Source: Actinomycetota bacterium
Lineage (GTDB): Bacteria > Actinomycetota > Acidimicrobiia > Acidimicrobiales > Ilumatobacteraceae
Length of the DNA stretch: 34,362 nucleotides
Reading direction: 5' to 3'
Assembly (NCBI GenBank): GCA_009700145.1
Contig: WLMQ01000004.1
Location: 1 to 34,362, forward strand
A model generated the notes under the pieces. The model saw only the letters and a program-made list of their open reading frames with translations. It searched no databases and was not told where the DNA came from. Each line of letters begins with the position of its first letter. Position 1 is the first letter of the stretch. Positions 19,139 to 27,844 of this stretch are shown here, in pieces. A program made the translations under genes and the position numbers.

Positions 19139-20155
19139 ATGGCTATCGTCTGTGAGGTGAATAAAGATCAATCGCCAGTTACTGGCAAGTCACCACACGG
19201 AGTTGTCTTTGGGGTATTTATACCTCAGGGCTGGAAATTGGAATTGTCATCAATTTCTGAACCAGCAGACAAATGGAATAAGACCGTAGAGATCGCGGTT
19301 CTAGCCGATCAGTTGGGCTTCGACTCTTTGTGGGTCTACGACCACTTCCACAATGTTCCGCGACCGGCCCACGAAACAGTATTTGAATGTTGGGCAACCA
19401 TTGCCGCGATCAGTCAGCGAACCTCACGTATTCGCTTAGGTCAGATGGTTGGTTGTAATAGTTATCGCAATCCGGGACTACTCGCCAAGATTACCTCGAC
19501 TATCGACGTGATTTCTGGAGGGCGATTGGAATGGGGCATTGGTGCTGGATGGTACGAGAATGAGTATCGGGCCTATGGCTACGAGTTTCCGAAACCGAAA
19601 GATCGCATCGCTATGTTGCGCGAAACCGTCGAAATTGTTCGCAGTATGTGGACCGAGTCAGAAACCACTTACAAAGGCAAGCACTACGAAGTATTCCGAG
19701 CCAACTGTGATCCGAAGCCGTTACAAAAGCCGACTCCACCAATTTGGATTGGCGGAGGAGGAGAGCAGTTGACTCTTCGTGTTGTCGCACAATTGGCTGA
19801 CTGTTCAAACTTTGGCGGGACTCCTGAAGAATGGGCTCGTAAGCGAGAAACGCTGCTTGGTCATTGTCGGGTTGTCGGACGTGATCCGAGTGAGATTCGC
19901 ATGACATGGTCACCAGAGTTATTCATACGTGAAACAGAGCGCGAAATCATTGAACAGGCACCCAAGAGAATGTCCGACGAGTCGTTCGAAGATTGGCGCA
20001 ACGGCAATCTGGTGGGCACGCCAGATGAGGTGTCAGAAAAGATTGCGACATACCTAAAAATCGGCTGTAGCGGTTTTATACCGTGGAGCGCTGACTATCC
20101 GTCCTCTGAATCGATTGAGTTGTTTGCCAAAAAAGTGATGACGAACTTCAAGTAA
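19139..20155 (+). CDS. LLM class F420-dependent oxidoreductase
   Basis: LGFDSLWVYDHFHNVPRP, TSTIDVISGGRLEWGIGAGWYENEYRAYGYEFP, TPPIWIGGGGE; true start may be downstream of 19139. Confidence 0.9.
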   Translation: MAIVCEVNKDQSPVTGKSPHGVVFGVFIPQGWKLELSSISEPADKWNKTVEIAVLADQLGFDSLWVYDHFHNVPRPAHETVFECWATIAAISQRTSRIRLGQMVGCNSYRNPGLLAKITSTIDVISGGRLEWGIGAGWYENEYRAYGYEFPKPKDRIAMLRETVEIVRSMWTESETTYKGKHYEVFRANCDPKPLQKPTPPIWIGGGGEQLTLRVVAQLADCSNFGGTPEEWARKRETLLGHCRVVGRDPSEIRMTWSPELFIRETEREIIEQAPKRMSDESFEDWRNGNLVGTPDEVSEKIATYLKIGCSGFIPWSADYPSSESIELFAKKVMTNFK

Positions 20156-20165
20156 TTTCGTCGGC

Positions 20166-20624
20166 TCAGATGTACGAGCGGAAGATAATTTCAGCAACGC
20201 ACGATGGCTTGCTTGCGCCTTCGCATTCGAAGGTGAATTCCATTGTCATCTGAACTCCGTTGGCGATCTCTTCAACTTCGAGCAGTTTGACACCGAGCCG
20301 AATTTTCGAACCAACTGGAACGGGAGAAGGAAAACGGATTTTATTGGCTCCGTAGTTCACGCCCATGGAGAAACCTTCAATACGCACGACGGTGGGGTAC
20401 AGCATCGGTCCGAGTGACAGTGTCAAATAACCGTGGGCGATTGGCCCACCGAATGGCCCACTCTTGGCCCGCTCAACATCAACATGGATCCACTGGTGGT
20501 CGCCAGTCGCTTCAGCAAACTGGTTGACGCGTTCTTGGCTGACGTCAAAATATTCGCTATATCCGAGATGTTCTCCAACGGCGGCTTTGAGTCCATCGAC
20601 TCCGGTAATTACTCGTGCAGTCAT
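20166..20624 (-). CDS. MaoC family dehydratase (R-hydratase-like)
   Basis: FAEATGDHQWIHVDVERAKSGPFGGPIAHGYLTLSL. Confidence 0.94.
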   Translation of the reverse strand: MTARVITGVDGLKAAVGEHLGYSEYFDVSQERVNQFAEATGDHQWIHVDVERAKSGPFGGPIAHGYLTLSLGPMLYPTVVRIEGFSMGVNYGANKIRFPSPVPVGSKIRLGVKLLEVEEIANGVQMTMEFTFECEGASKPSCVAEIIFRSYI

Positions 20625-20671
20625 GTTTTTAGCCTAGTCATAGTCACCTTGATGCCACGAACAGCAAAGGA

Positions 20672-21118
20672 TTACGTATACCAAACCCTTTGGTGTTCTC
20701 GGCTGTGGGGATGAAGTAACAGCGCACAAAGTGCCGCTTCAAAGATGAATCCGATGGTGTCATTGCCAGTGATTTTGTCGAGGTTGCTGTAACCAGAGTA
20801 AGACCACAGAACCCAGATGCGCAGTGCGAAGGGCGAAAAGGCGGCGACTACGGCCAATTTGTAGCCGATCTTGCGGTCGTTGGCCATCAAGAAGCCGCCG
20901 CCAATAAAAGACCCCACGACGAGAATTCCGATGAGGCTGCCAAATGCTCCTTTGTCAACGCGGGCGTAGCCAATCCAGTCGCGTTTGTCCATAAAGCTAA
21001 TAAGAGCGAAAAAGCCATTCAGATACAGGAGCCATGTGGCGATCTGCATGGTTTGTGGTTGCATGCGGTCGAACCATTTGCGGGGGTTTAAATTCAGGTG
21101 TTTGCGACGCTCACTCAT
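20672..21118 (-). CDS. Hypothetical membrane protein
   Basis: 148-aa ORF with several hydrophobic segments; no family recognised. Confidence 0.6.
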   Translation of the reverse strand: MSERRKHLNLNPRKWFDRMQPQTMQIATWLLYLNGFFALISFMDKRDWIGYARVDKGAFGSLIGILVVGSFIGGGFLMANDRKIGYKLAVVAAFSPFALRIWVLWSYSGYSNLDKITGNDTIGFIFEAALCALLLHPHSREHQRVWYT

Positions 21119-21200
21119 TCCTTAAGAGTGCCACATATCAACGTTCGGTTGCTGTTCATAACAGATAGTTGCTCAGATAGGACGGTAGGGTAACCAGCAA

Positions 21201-22040
21201 ATGCGCTCTGGATTTGTCACTCTCGTTGGTCGACCTAATGTCGGTAAGTCGACCTTGGTTAACGCGATTTGTGGCAAAAAGATTTCGATTGTTTCGGACA
21301 AGCCGCAAACCACTCGCCGCCAGGTTCGCGGAATTCTGACTCGTCCCGATAGTCAAATCGTGTTTGTTGATACACCAGGCCTACACAAACCAGTGAGCGC
21401 TTTGGGCGAGCGAGTCAACGCGGCCGCGATTGAAAGTATCAGCGAAGTTGATGTGTCTTGTCTGGTTCTTGATGCGACGATGCCTTTCGGATCAGGAGAT
21501 CAGTGGGTTGCAGATCGCCTTGACCTATCAAAAACAATCGTGATTGTGAACAAGACCGATGTCGCGAGCAAGAAGCAAGTTGTCAATCATCTCATCGCTT
21601 CTTCAGGTCTTGACGCGCTGGCATATTTCCCGATTTCTGCGAAGTCAGGACATGGCGTCGCAGATTTAGTGGCGCACATTCTTGAGCGTATGCCTGAAGG
21701 TCCGATGTACTACCCGGACGATATTGTCAGCGACTTACCAGAAGCTGATTTCGTCGCAGAGCTAGTGCGCGAGCAGTTGCTTGCTGCAACTCATGATGAA
21801 TTGCCGTATTCAATTGCCACAGTTGTAACTGAATGGGAATGGCCACGTATTCGATGCGAGATCATTGTGGAACGCGAAAGCCAAAAGGGAATGGTCATTG
21901 GCAAGGGTGGGGCAGTGCTCAAGATGGTCGGCACCGCAGTTCGTCAGCAACTTCCACCAGGCGTTTTCATTGAACTTCATGTCAAAGTTGATAAAGACTG
22001 GCAACGCAAACCCGATCGCGTCGAACGCCTCGGCTACTGA
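21201..22040 (+). CDS. era: GTPase Era
   Basis: GRPNVGKSTLVNAICG, DTPGLHKP, NKTDV, KH domain MVIGKGGAVLKMVGTAVRQQL. Confidence 0.96.
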   Translation: MRSGFVTLVGRPNVGKSTLVNAICGKKISIVSDKPQTTRRQVRGILTRPDSQIVFVDTPGLHKPVSALGERVNAAAIESISEVDVSCLVLDATMPFGSGDQWVADRLDLSKTIVIVNKTDVASKKQVVNHLIASSGLDALAYFPISAKSGHGVADLVAHILERMPEGPMYYPDDIVSDLPEADFVAELVREQLLAATHDELPYSIATVVTEWEWPRIRCEIIVERESQKGMVIGKGGAVLKMVGTAVRQQLPPGVFIELHVKVDKDWQRKPDRVERLGY

Positions 22041-22052
22041 TTCACTGAACCC

Positions 22053-22712
22053 TCAGCATGAAAAATTGCTGGGAAGAAGATTTGCGTAATCGTCGCACGC
22101 AACCGTTGCACCTGGTGTCGATAAGTCTCCGCGACCACGTGGCACCGACTGTGGTTCATTGTTGCTCGTGAAGCGAACCTGACCGACACCCGATTGTCGA
22201 GTCAAAGTTAAGACGATCTGAGCGACGGCTAGTCGTTGCTCACCACCTGGAAGATCGGTGATGAAGGTTCCAGGAAGCACAACTGTTGCGATTCCACGTT
22301 CAACAGTCACTTCTGCTGCGAATCCGACCGGTAACGCACTTCGTAACCCGGCTGCGGCGTCGCCTTCTGGTGGACCTTCGGACAGAGCAGCTAGTACCTG
22401 AGGAGCCGCCGCTGGACTCAGTAGTAGTCGATCAATTGGTACTACTTGGGTGCCTGCCACAAAAAACATGCTCACTATTTCGACTGGGATTGTTGATGAA
22501 CTCGTTGATGTGGTCGTTTCAATCACCGGTGATGTTGTGGTGCTGGCGGGCACTGTTGTCGGAGGTGAACTTGTCGTCGTGGCATTGAGCTCGTAGGGGA
22601 TTTTGTCGGTGTCAATTTGTTTGACGGATCCGTCACCAGGCAGTGAGCAACTTGACACGACTATCCCCAACGCGATGAAGATTCCTGCGACATTCAGCAG
22701 AGTTCGTTTCAT
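22053..22712 (-). CDS. GerMN domain-containing lipoprotein
   Basis: Lipobox-like VVSSC, Thr/Ser-rich linker, GerMN-like LSEGPPEGDAAAGLRSALPVG...VAQIVLTLTRQSGVGQVRF; ATGA overlap with the upstream kinase gene. Confidence 0.82.
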   Translation of the reverse strand: MKRTLLNVAGIFIALGIVVSSCSLPGDGSVKQIDTDKIPYELNATTTSSPPTTVPASTTTSPVIETTTSTSSSTIPVEIVSMFFVAGTQVVPIDRLLLSPAAAPQVLAALSEGPPEGDAAAGLRSALPVGFAAEVTVERGIATVVLPGTFITDLPGGEQRLAVAQIVLTLTRQSGVGQVRFTSNNEPQSVPRGRGDLSTPGATVACDDYANLLPSNFSC

Positions 22713-24094
22713 GACTTCTCCCCGGGGAATTCAATGACGAAACGGGCGCCACCTGAATTGGCATCTTCAACCCATGCCGATCCACCGTGAGCTCGCGCGT
22801 GCTCGGCGACTAATGCCAATCCGAGTCCAGTGCCACCAGCACGACTACGACCTGCAGAACCACGGGCGAAACGTTCAAAAATGCGTACCCGCTCGCTTTG
22901 CGCGACTCCTGGGCCCGAATCTTCAACTGACACTCTGGTGCTCCCATCGCGTTGATTTTCAATTTCAACCAACGAAACTCCGCCTCCGTGTATTCGCGCA
23001 TTTTCTAAGAGGTTGGCCATAATTCTTTCAAAGCGGCGTTTGTCTATTTTGATAAAACTGTCGGAACCTTGGCTCACAATGATTCGAATGTCGTCAACGC
23101 CATAACGCGATGCAATCCGCCGGATAAACGGGACGATGTCAATTTCTTCTTGATTGATATCAGAAATTCCAGCGTCAAGTCGGGAAAGTTCTAGGAGGTC
23201 AAGAACCATTTGATCAAAACGTCGAATTTGGGAGACAACGACGTCGAGGGCTTGTTGAGTACGGTCGGACAAATCTGCGCGGCGCGCATCTAAAACTTCT
23301 ACCGCTGCGGCGAGCGCAGTAATGGGCGATCTCAATTCATGGCTGACATCGGAAGCAAAGCGCACTTCGCGTTCAATGCGAGTTTGTACCGCGTCAGCCA
23401 TGTCATTGAATGACGAAACAAGGCGCGACAGATCGGGGTCATTTTCTTGTTCAAGGCGTGTATCGAGTCCGCCTTCGGCGATTTCACTTGCGGCTTCGCT
23501 GACTCGCTCTAAGGGTCGCATGAGACGGCGACTGACCCAAAGGCCAACTAGTGACGACAGCGAACCAACCACCAAGATTCCGAGTAAGAGTGTTGAACCA
23601 ATGATGGTCAATGTTCGTTCTTCGTCGGTTAACGGAAAAGCCTCGAAATACTGAGCGTTGATTTCGTTTATCGAGACACCGACAGCGATAAACGGTTCGC
23701 CGTCGATTGAGAAACGCTGGCGTGAAGTAATTCCCTGCAGCGTCGAGGCGACCAATTCTGCTGGCAACAGAATCTGAGTGTGGAGAATGTCTTGGGAAAA
23801 GTAGAGGTCTTCTGGTGACACGTGCAAGATCGCGAATCCGTTCGACTCGGTGCGAACCCCAGAAATTAATTCAAAGGCTTCAGTGCGTCGAGTTCGCAAT
23901 TGTGTACGGATCAACTGAGCATTATTGAAGGCCTGACGTTCAACGATCTCTTCACGGCGTTGAAGTAGGTAGGTCCGTGCCGTGAGATAACTCGCTCCTG
24001 AAAGCAGTAAAGCAGCGACAAGACCGGTCATCAAGAACAACAGAGTCACGCGGCTACGCAAACTCAGGTGACGGGCTCGGTCGGCTAAACGCAC
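22709..24094 (-). CDS. Sensor histidine kinase (HAMP-HisKA-HATPase)
   Basis: FASDVSHELRSPITALAAAVEVL (H-box), NLLENARIHG, VEDSGPGV, GGTGLGLALV; GTG start. Confidence 0.94.
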   Translation of the reverse strand: MRLADRARHLSLRSRVTLLFLMTGLVAALLLSGASYLTARTYLLQRREEIVERQAFNNAQLIRTQLRTRRTEAFELISGVRTESNGFAILHVSPEDLYFSQDILHTQILLPAELVASTLQGITSRQRFSIDGEPFIAVGVSINEINAQYFEAFPLTDEERTLTIIGSTLLLGILVVGSLSSLVGLWVSRRLMRPLERVSEAASEIAEGGLDTRLEQENDPDLSRLVSSFNDMADAVQTRIEREVRFASDVSHELRSPITALAAAVEVLDARRADLSDRTQQALDVVVSQIRRFDQMVLDLLELSRLDAGISDINQEEIDIVPFIRRIASRYGVDDIRIIVSQGSDSFIKIDKRRFERIMANLLENARIHGGGVSLVEIENQRDGSTRVSVEDSGPGVAQSERVRIFERFARGSAGRSRAGGTGLGLALVAEHARAHGGSAWVEDANSGGARFVIEFPGEKS

Positions 24095-24159
24095 CTATGT
24101 ATCTTGCCCGATTGGCGAGCCGATATGTGGGGCGAGATTTGACATGACCGTCAGTCGAT

Positions 24160-24300
24160 GAAATAGAAAACGCCCGACTCGGACAATGTGCCAGCGAGTC
24201 GGGCGAAGAGTGGGTTCCGCTGGCCGGGGGAGATCAGGGGGAGGACGACCTCCACCGAACCAGCGTGAACAGTGGTCAGTTTCTCGGGCGTATGTGAAGG
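24160..24300 (-). ncRNA. Candidate structured small RNA or 5' leader upstream of the histidine kinase gene
   Basis: Outer stem GTTCACGCTGG/CCAGCGGAAC (24270-24260 with 24223-24214), inner hairpin GGAGG-TCGT-CCTCC (24253-24240), two CCCCC runs, then a terminator hairpin with T-rich tail; 5' end is a guess. Confidence 0.35.
24161..24205 (-). terminator. Intrinsic terminator reading on the minus strand
   Basis: Perfect 11-bp stem CGCCCGACTCG (24171-24181) / CGAGTCGGGCG (24195-24205), 13-nt loop, followed on the minus strand by TTTTCTATTT. Confidence 0.72.
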
Positions 24301-24362
24301 GACCGTGTGAATAGTGTGCGTTTTGTGTAACAAAGTGGAAATCTGAGCAAGAATATTGCCTA

Positions 24363-25055
24363 GTGAATTCTCTGCTGTTTATCGAAGATGACGATCAGAT
24401 CCGTCTGGCCCTACGCCTTGTTCTCGAGGACGAGGGTTACGAGGTTCGAGAAGCCGCCGATGGGCGGTCGGGATTGGCCGCTTTTCATGCTCTTGAGCCC
24501 GATCTTGTTTTGCTGGATATACGCCTCCCGGACATGTCGGGCTTTGATGTATGTCGCGCCCTGCGGGCGATGTCAATTGTGCCCATTGTGATGGTCACAG
24601 CTCAAACTGACACGCAAGACATGGTGACCGGGCTAGAAGCGGGTGCTGATGACTACGTCACTAAGCCAGTGGTACCGAAAGAACTTGCGGCGCGGGTGCG
24701 GGCTCATTTACGGCGGGCTCAACTACAAAATTTTTCACCGGGCGAGTCTCAGAGTGAGATTCTGGGTGACATCGATTTGCGTCGTGAGCAAGGTTTAGTT
24801 TTCAAAAACGGTCAAGAAATTTCATTGACAAAAACCGAGTTCAATTTGTTATGCGAATTTGCTGATCATCCCAATGTCGTTCTGTCGCGAGATCAATTGC
24901 TTGAACGGGTGTGGGGCTACGACTATTTGGGCGATAGCCGGCTGGTGGATGCCCACGTTCGACGCTTGCGAGTTAAAATTGAGGAACAGCCCGATGATCC
25001 GAAATTGATACTGACAGTTCGTGGCATTGGCTACCGGCTCATGCCGATTAGTTAG
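24363..25055 (+). CDS. Response regulator transcription factor, OmpR family, MtrA-like
   Basis: LFIEDDDQIR, DLVLLDIRLPDMSGFDV, GLEAGADDYVTKPVVPKELAARVRAHLRR, QLLERVWGYDYLGDSRLVDAHVRRLRVKIE...LTVRGIGYRL; GTG start. Confidence 0.94.
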   Translation: MNSLLFIEDDDQIRLALRLVLEDEGYEVREAADGRSGLAAFHALEPDLVLLDIRLPDMSGFDVCRALRAMSIVPIVMVTAQTDTQDMVTGLEAGADDYVTKPVVPKELAARVRAHLRRAQLQNFSPGESQSEILGDIDLRREQGLVFKNGQEISLTKTEFNLLCEFADHPNVVLSRDQLLERVWGYDYLGDSRLVDAHVRRLRVKIEEQPDDPKLILTVRGIGYRLMPIS

Positions 25056-25065
25056 ATAGAAAATT

Positions 25066-27003
25066 TCAGCGGGTAATCAGACGCAGAAATTCTTCCACTT
25101 CGGCACGATCAATTGATTTTCGCATCGGTGGCATTGAATCCAAAATGTCACGACGGTAACCAGCGTTTCCGAGTCGTGGATCGAATACGGCAACGACTCC
25201 GCGGTCGGTGGCATTTCTAATGAGTCGTCCAGTTGCTTGAGCAAGCAGTGTTGCGGCACGGGGAAGATCAATTTCGCGGAATGCTCGATCGCCAATGGCA
25301 TCGCGCCGAGCGCTCAGCAAAGGATCGTCGGGACGTGGAAATGGGATTCGATCAAGCGTGACCAGCGACAAAGTACGGCCTGGAATATCGATCCCCTGAA
25401 AAAAGCCAGACGTTGCAAAAAGGCACGATGATTCATCTTCGGTGAAGAGCTTGACGAGTTGTGTCTTTTGATATTCACGTTGCGACAAAATTGTATTGGG
25501 TAGTTTTTTACGCATTGCCTCTACTGCTAAGTCGAGCGCGCGGTAACTGGTAAACAGTGCCAATGTTCGGCCACCTGCGGCCGAAATGAGATGAAACAGT
25601 TCATCGTGCATCAGTTTGGTGAATTCGGCAGAATTTGGATTTGGCAAGTGCTTGGCGCAGTAAAGAACTGCGTTTGACTGATAATCAAAAGGGCTTTCAA
25701 CATTGCAGAGTTGTGTACGGGCAACAGGTAAGCCAATACGTTCTGCCATCTTGTTGGGCACTGTGGCGCTCGTCAAAATGGCTGTGGTCTTTTGCCAAAC
25801 ACCGGCATCAAGAACCGGTCCGACATCAAGCGGAGCAATATCTAGTTTTGGACGATCAACAGTGCCCGAGACATACGGAACGTACGTGTCGTCAGTTTTT
25901 AGTGCGACGTCAATGGTGTCGGCGAGACGCGAGGCCAATGTTTGAGCGCGCAGCTTGCGCTGATTACTGTCATCATCTTTGGTTTCTATGACTCGCAAGA
26001 TGTCGAGAATGCGGGCCACGAGACGTCGTCCTTCGGCTAACACCGCGGTGATCTCTAAGGGCAATGGAGCCGATATTCGTTGGTTATGCGTGGGTGACAG
26101 GACTTCATCAAGCATCATTCCGATATTGATGATGTCAGTGATCACTTTGGGATCGGCGATGATGCGTTTGACGACTCCGGCGAAAAAATTGAAATTACCA
26201 GCGTGCAAAGAAACGCCGACAGTGTCGCTCATGATGTCTTCTAATCCATGAGCTTCATCGACTATCAGAACTTCATGATCGGGCAACAGTTGTCCGCCAG
26301 AAGCCACGTGAAGTCCGTATAAATGCGTATTGACGACAACAATGTCTGCTTCACTCGCTTTGAAACGAGCGATCTCTGAAAAGCAGGTTCCTCCCACTGG
26401 GCAACGTCGAGCGCCAGGACATTCATCACTACCGACGCTGACCGCTTTCATGGCTCGTTCGGAGGGTGACCACGAGATATCGGCCATATCTCCACTTTTT
26501 GAACTCTTGACCCATTCAGAAATGAGGTCAATTTCACGTCGAACCGACTGAGACATTTCATCAACTTCAAGCAAAGTGGGTGAATCGGCCTTGCGATTCT
26601 TCTTTTCTGATTCACCATTAATTTCGGCTAACCGTTGACGGCAAACGTAATTGCTTCGGCCCTTCAAAACGGCGAAAGTGATATCTCGATTGACGTACGA
26701 ACTGAGGTGTTCGACCAAAAACGGAAGGTCTTTCTGCGCCAGTTGGTCTTGCAATGCCTTGGTCGCTGTCGTGACAATCGTTTTCTTACCTGCAACGATG
26801 ACCGGAACCAAATAGGCAATGGTTTTGCCGGTTCCCGTGCCCGCTTGGACAATCAAATGCTTACCTTCAGACAAGGCTTCATCGACTGCGTGAGCCATTT
26901 CTTTTTGGCCTGGTCGAGATTCGGACTGCGGCAGTGCAGATGTGGCGATCTCTAAGGCATCGCTGACATTGATCTTTGAACGGGGCGCTGACACAAGGTG
27001 CAA
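25066..27003 (-). CDS. dinG: DinG/XPD-like ATP-dependent DNA helicase
   Basis: VQAGTGTGKTIAYLVP, Fe-S Cys set (SNYVCRQR...ECPGARRCPVGGTC), VDEAHGLED, QATGRLIR. Confidence 0.92.
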   Translation of the reverse strand: MHLVSAPRSKINVSDALEIATSALPQSESRPGQKEMAHAVDEALSEGKHLIVQAGTGTGKTIAYLVPVIVAGKKTIVTTATKALQDQLAQKDLPFLVEHLSSYVNRDITFAVLKGRSNYVCRQRLAEINGESEKKNRKADSPTLLEVDEMSQSVRREIDLISEWVKSSKSGDMADISWSPSERAMKAVSVGSDECPGARRCPVGGTCFSEIARFKASEADIVVVNTHLYGLHVASGGQLLPDHEVLIVDEAHGLEDIMSDTVGVSLHAGNFNFFAGVVKRIIADPKVITDIINIGMMLDEVLSPTHNQRISAPLPLEITAVLAEGRRLVARILDILRVIETKDDDSNQRKLRAQTLASRLADTIDVALKTDDTYVPYVSGTVDRPKLDIAPLDVGPVLDAGVWQKTTAILTSATVPNKMAERIGLPVARTQLCNVESPFDYQSNAVLYCAKHLPNPNSAEFTKLMHDELFHLISAAGGRTLALFTSYRALDLAVEAMRKKLPNTILSQREYQKTQLVKLFTEDESSCLFATSGFFQGIDIPGRTLSLVTLDRIPFPRPDDPLLSARRDAIGDRAFREIDLPRAATLLAQATGRLIRNATDRGVVAVFDPRLGNAGYRRDILDSMPPMRKSIDRAEVEEFLRLITR

Positions 27004-27023
27004 CCGTACTGCAGGGTTAGGTG

Positions 27024-27776
27024 TCAGTTGGGTCTAGGAGCCGTGTAGGCACTTTCATTGGTTTTAAATTGCTGGGCCAATTGCAGGGCTAAATCAAGGT
27101 CTTCGGCAGAAAACTCGGGCCAAGTGTTGTCGGTGAAATAACTAGGCGCCCCAACGGCTTGCCAGAGTAGAAAATTTGAAATTCGGGTTTCTCCAGAAGT
27201 TCGAACCAAAACGTCAACTTCAGGCATGTCACGTAAGTACATCTGGTTCGACATATTGAACACGCTTGGTACTTGATGAGCCGAGATGAGCCTCCGGGCA
27301 GCGTGGGCTATCTCGGTGCGACTCCCGTAGTCAAATGCCACGGTCATCGTCATTCCGGTGTTACCAGCAGTGTCCGAAATCGCTTTACGGATGGCCCGTT
27401 GCACGTACCTAGGAGTCCTGGCAGTGGGATCGTCAAACGGCCGACCAACCCACTGAACCTTGACATTGAGGTCATTGAGCTCAGCAATTCTTCCGAAGAG
27501 TTTTTTGTGCAGTCCCAAAATGTGGCGGACCTCGCCCCGTGGCCTCACCCAATTTTCAGTAGAGAACCCAAAAACTGTGAGGTAGTCGATATTGCGGGCA
27601 ACGCTGGCGCGCACGACTGCGGCGAGGTTTTCCTCGCCTGCGGTATGGCCAGCGGTGCGGGGTAAACCCCGACGTTGGGCCCATCTTCCATTTCCATCCA
27701 TGATGCAGGCCACATGCACGTTCTTCACGGTAGTCGTCACAACTGCGCAACAAGGGTCATCCAGGAGAGTAATCAT
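27024..27776 (-). CDS. uppS: Isoprenyl transferase (UppS-type cis-prenyltransferase), catalytic-type, lacking the C-terminal RxG motif
   Basis: CIMDGNGRWAQRRGLPRTAGHTAGEENL, VFGFSTENWVRP, FDYGSRTEI, VDVLVRTSGETRISNFLLWQ; C-terminus ends ...QFKTNESAYTAPRPN. Confidence 0.92.
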   Translation of the reverse strand: MITLLDDPCCAVVTTTVKNVHVACIMDGNGRWAQRRGLPRTAGHTAGEENLAAVVRASVARNIDYLTVFGFSTENWVRPRGEVRHILGLHKKLFGRIAELNDLNVKVQWVGRPFDDPTARTPRYVQRAIRKAISDTAGNTGMTMTVAFDYGSRTEIAHAARRLISAHQVPSVFNMSNQMYLRDMPEVDVLVRTSGETRISNFLLWQAVGAPSYFTDNTWPEFSAEDLDLALQLAQQFKTNESAYTAPRPN

Positions 27777-27844
27777 CTGGCGATGTGGTCCACCGGAGTG
27801 AATGACCCCCGTAGGAAGGTCGGTATCGGCAACAATGGATATCG

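Noticed and set aside
24226-24241. G-quadruplex on the plus strand (two GGGGG runs)
   Set aside because: Only two long G-runs nearby; too few for a canonical quadruplex. The minus-strand RNA structure explains them better.
24151-24333. 60-aa minus-strand ORF between kinase and regulator genes (possible leader peptide)
   Set aside because: The reading frame runs straight through the terminator hairpin and its T-run; no ribosome-binding site or family signal. More likely non-coding RNA.
25635-25991. 118-aa plus-strand ORF
   Set aside because: Antisense to dinG; no family signature.
27273-27665. 130-aa plus-strand ORF
   Set aside because: Antisense to the clearly coding uppS gene; no recognisable domain.
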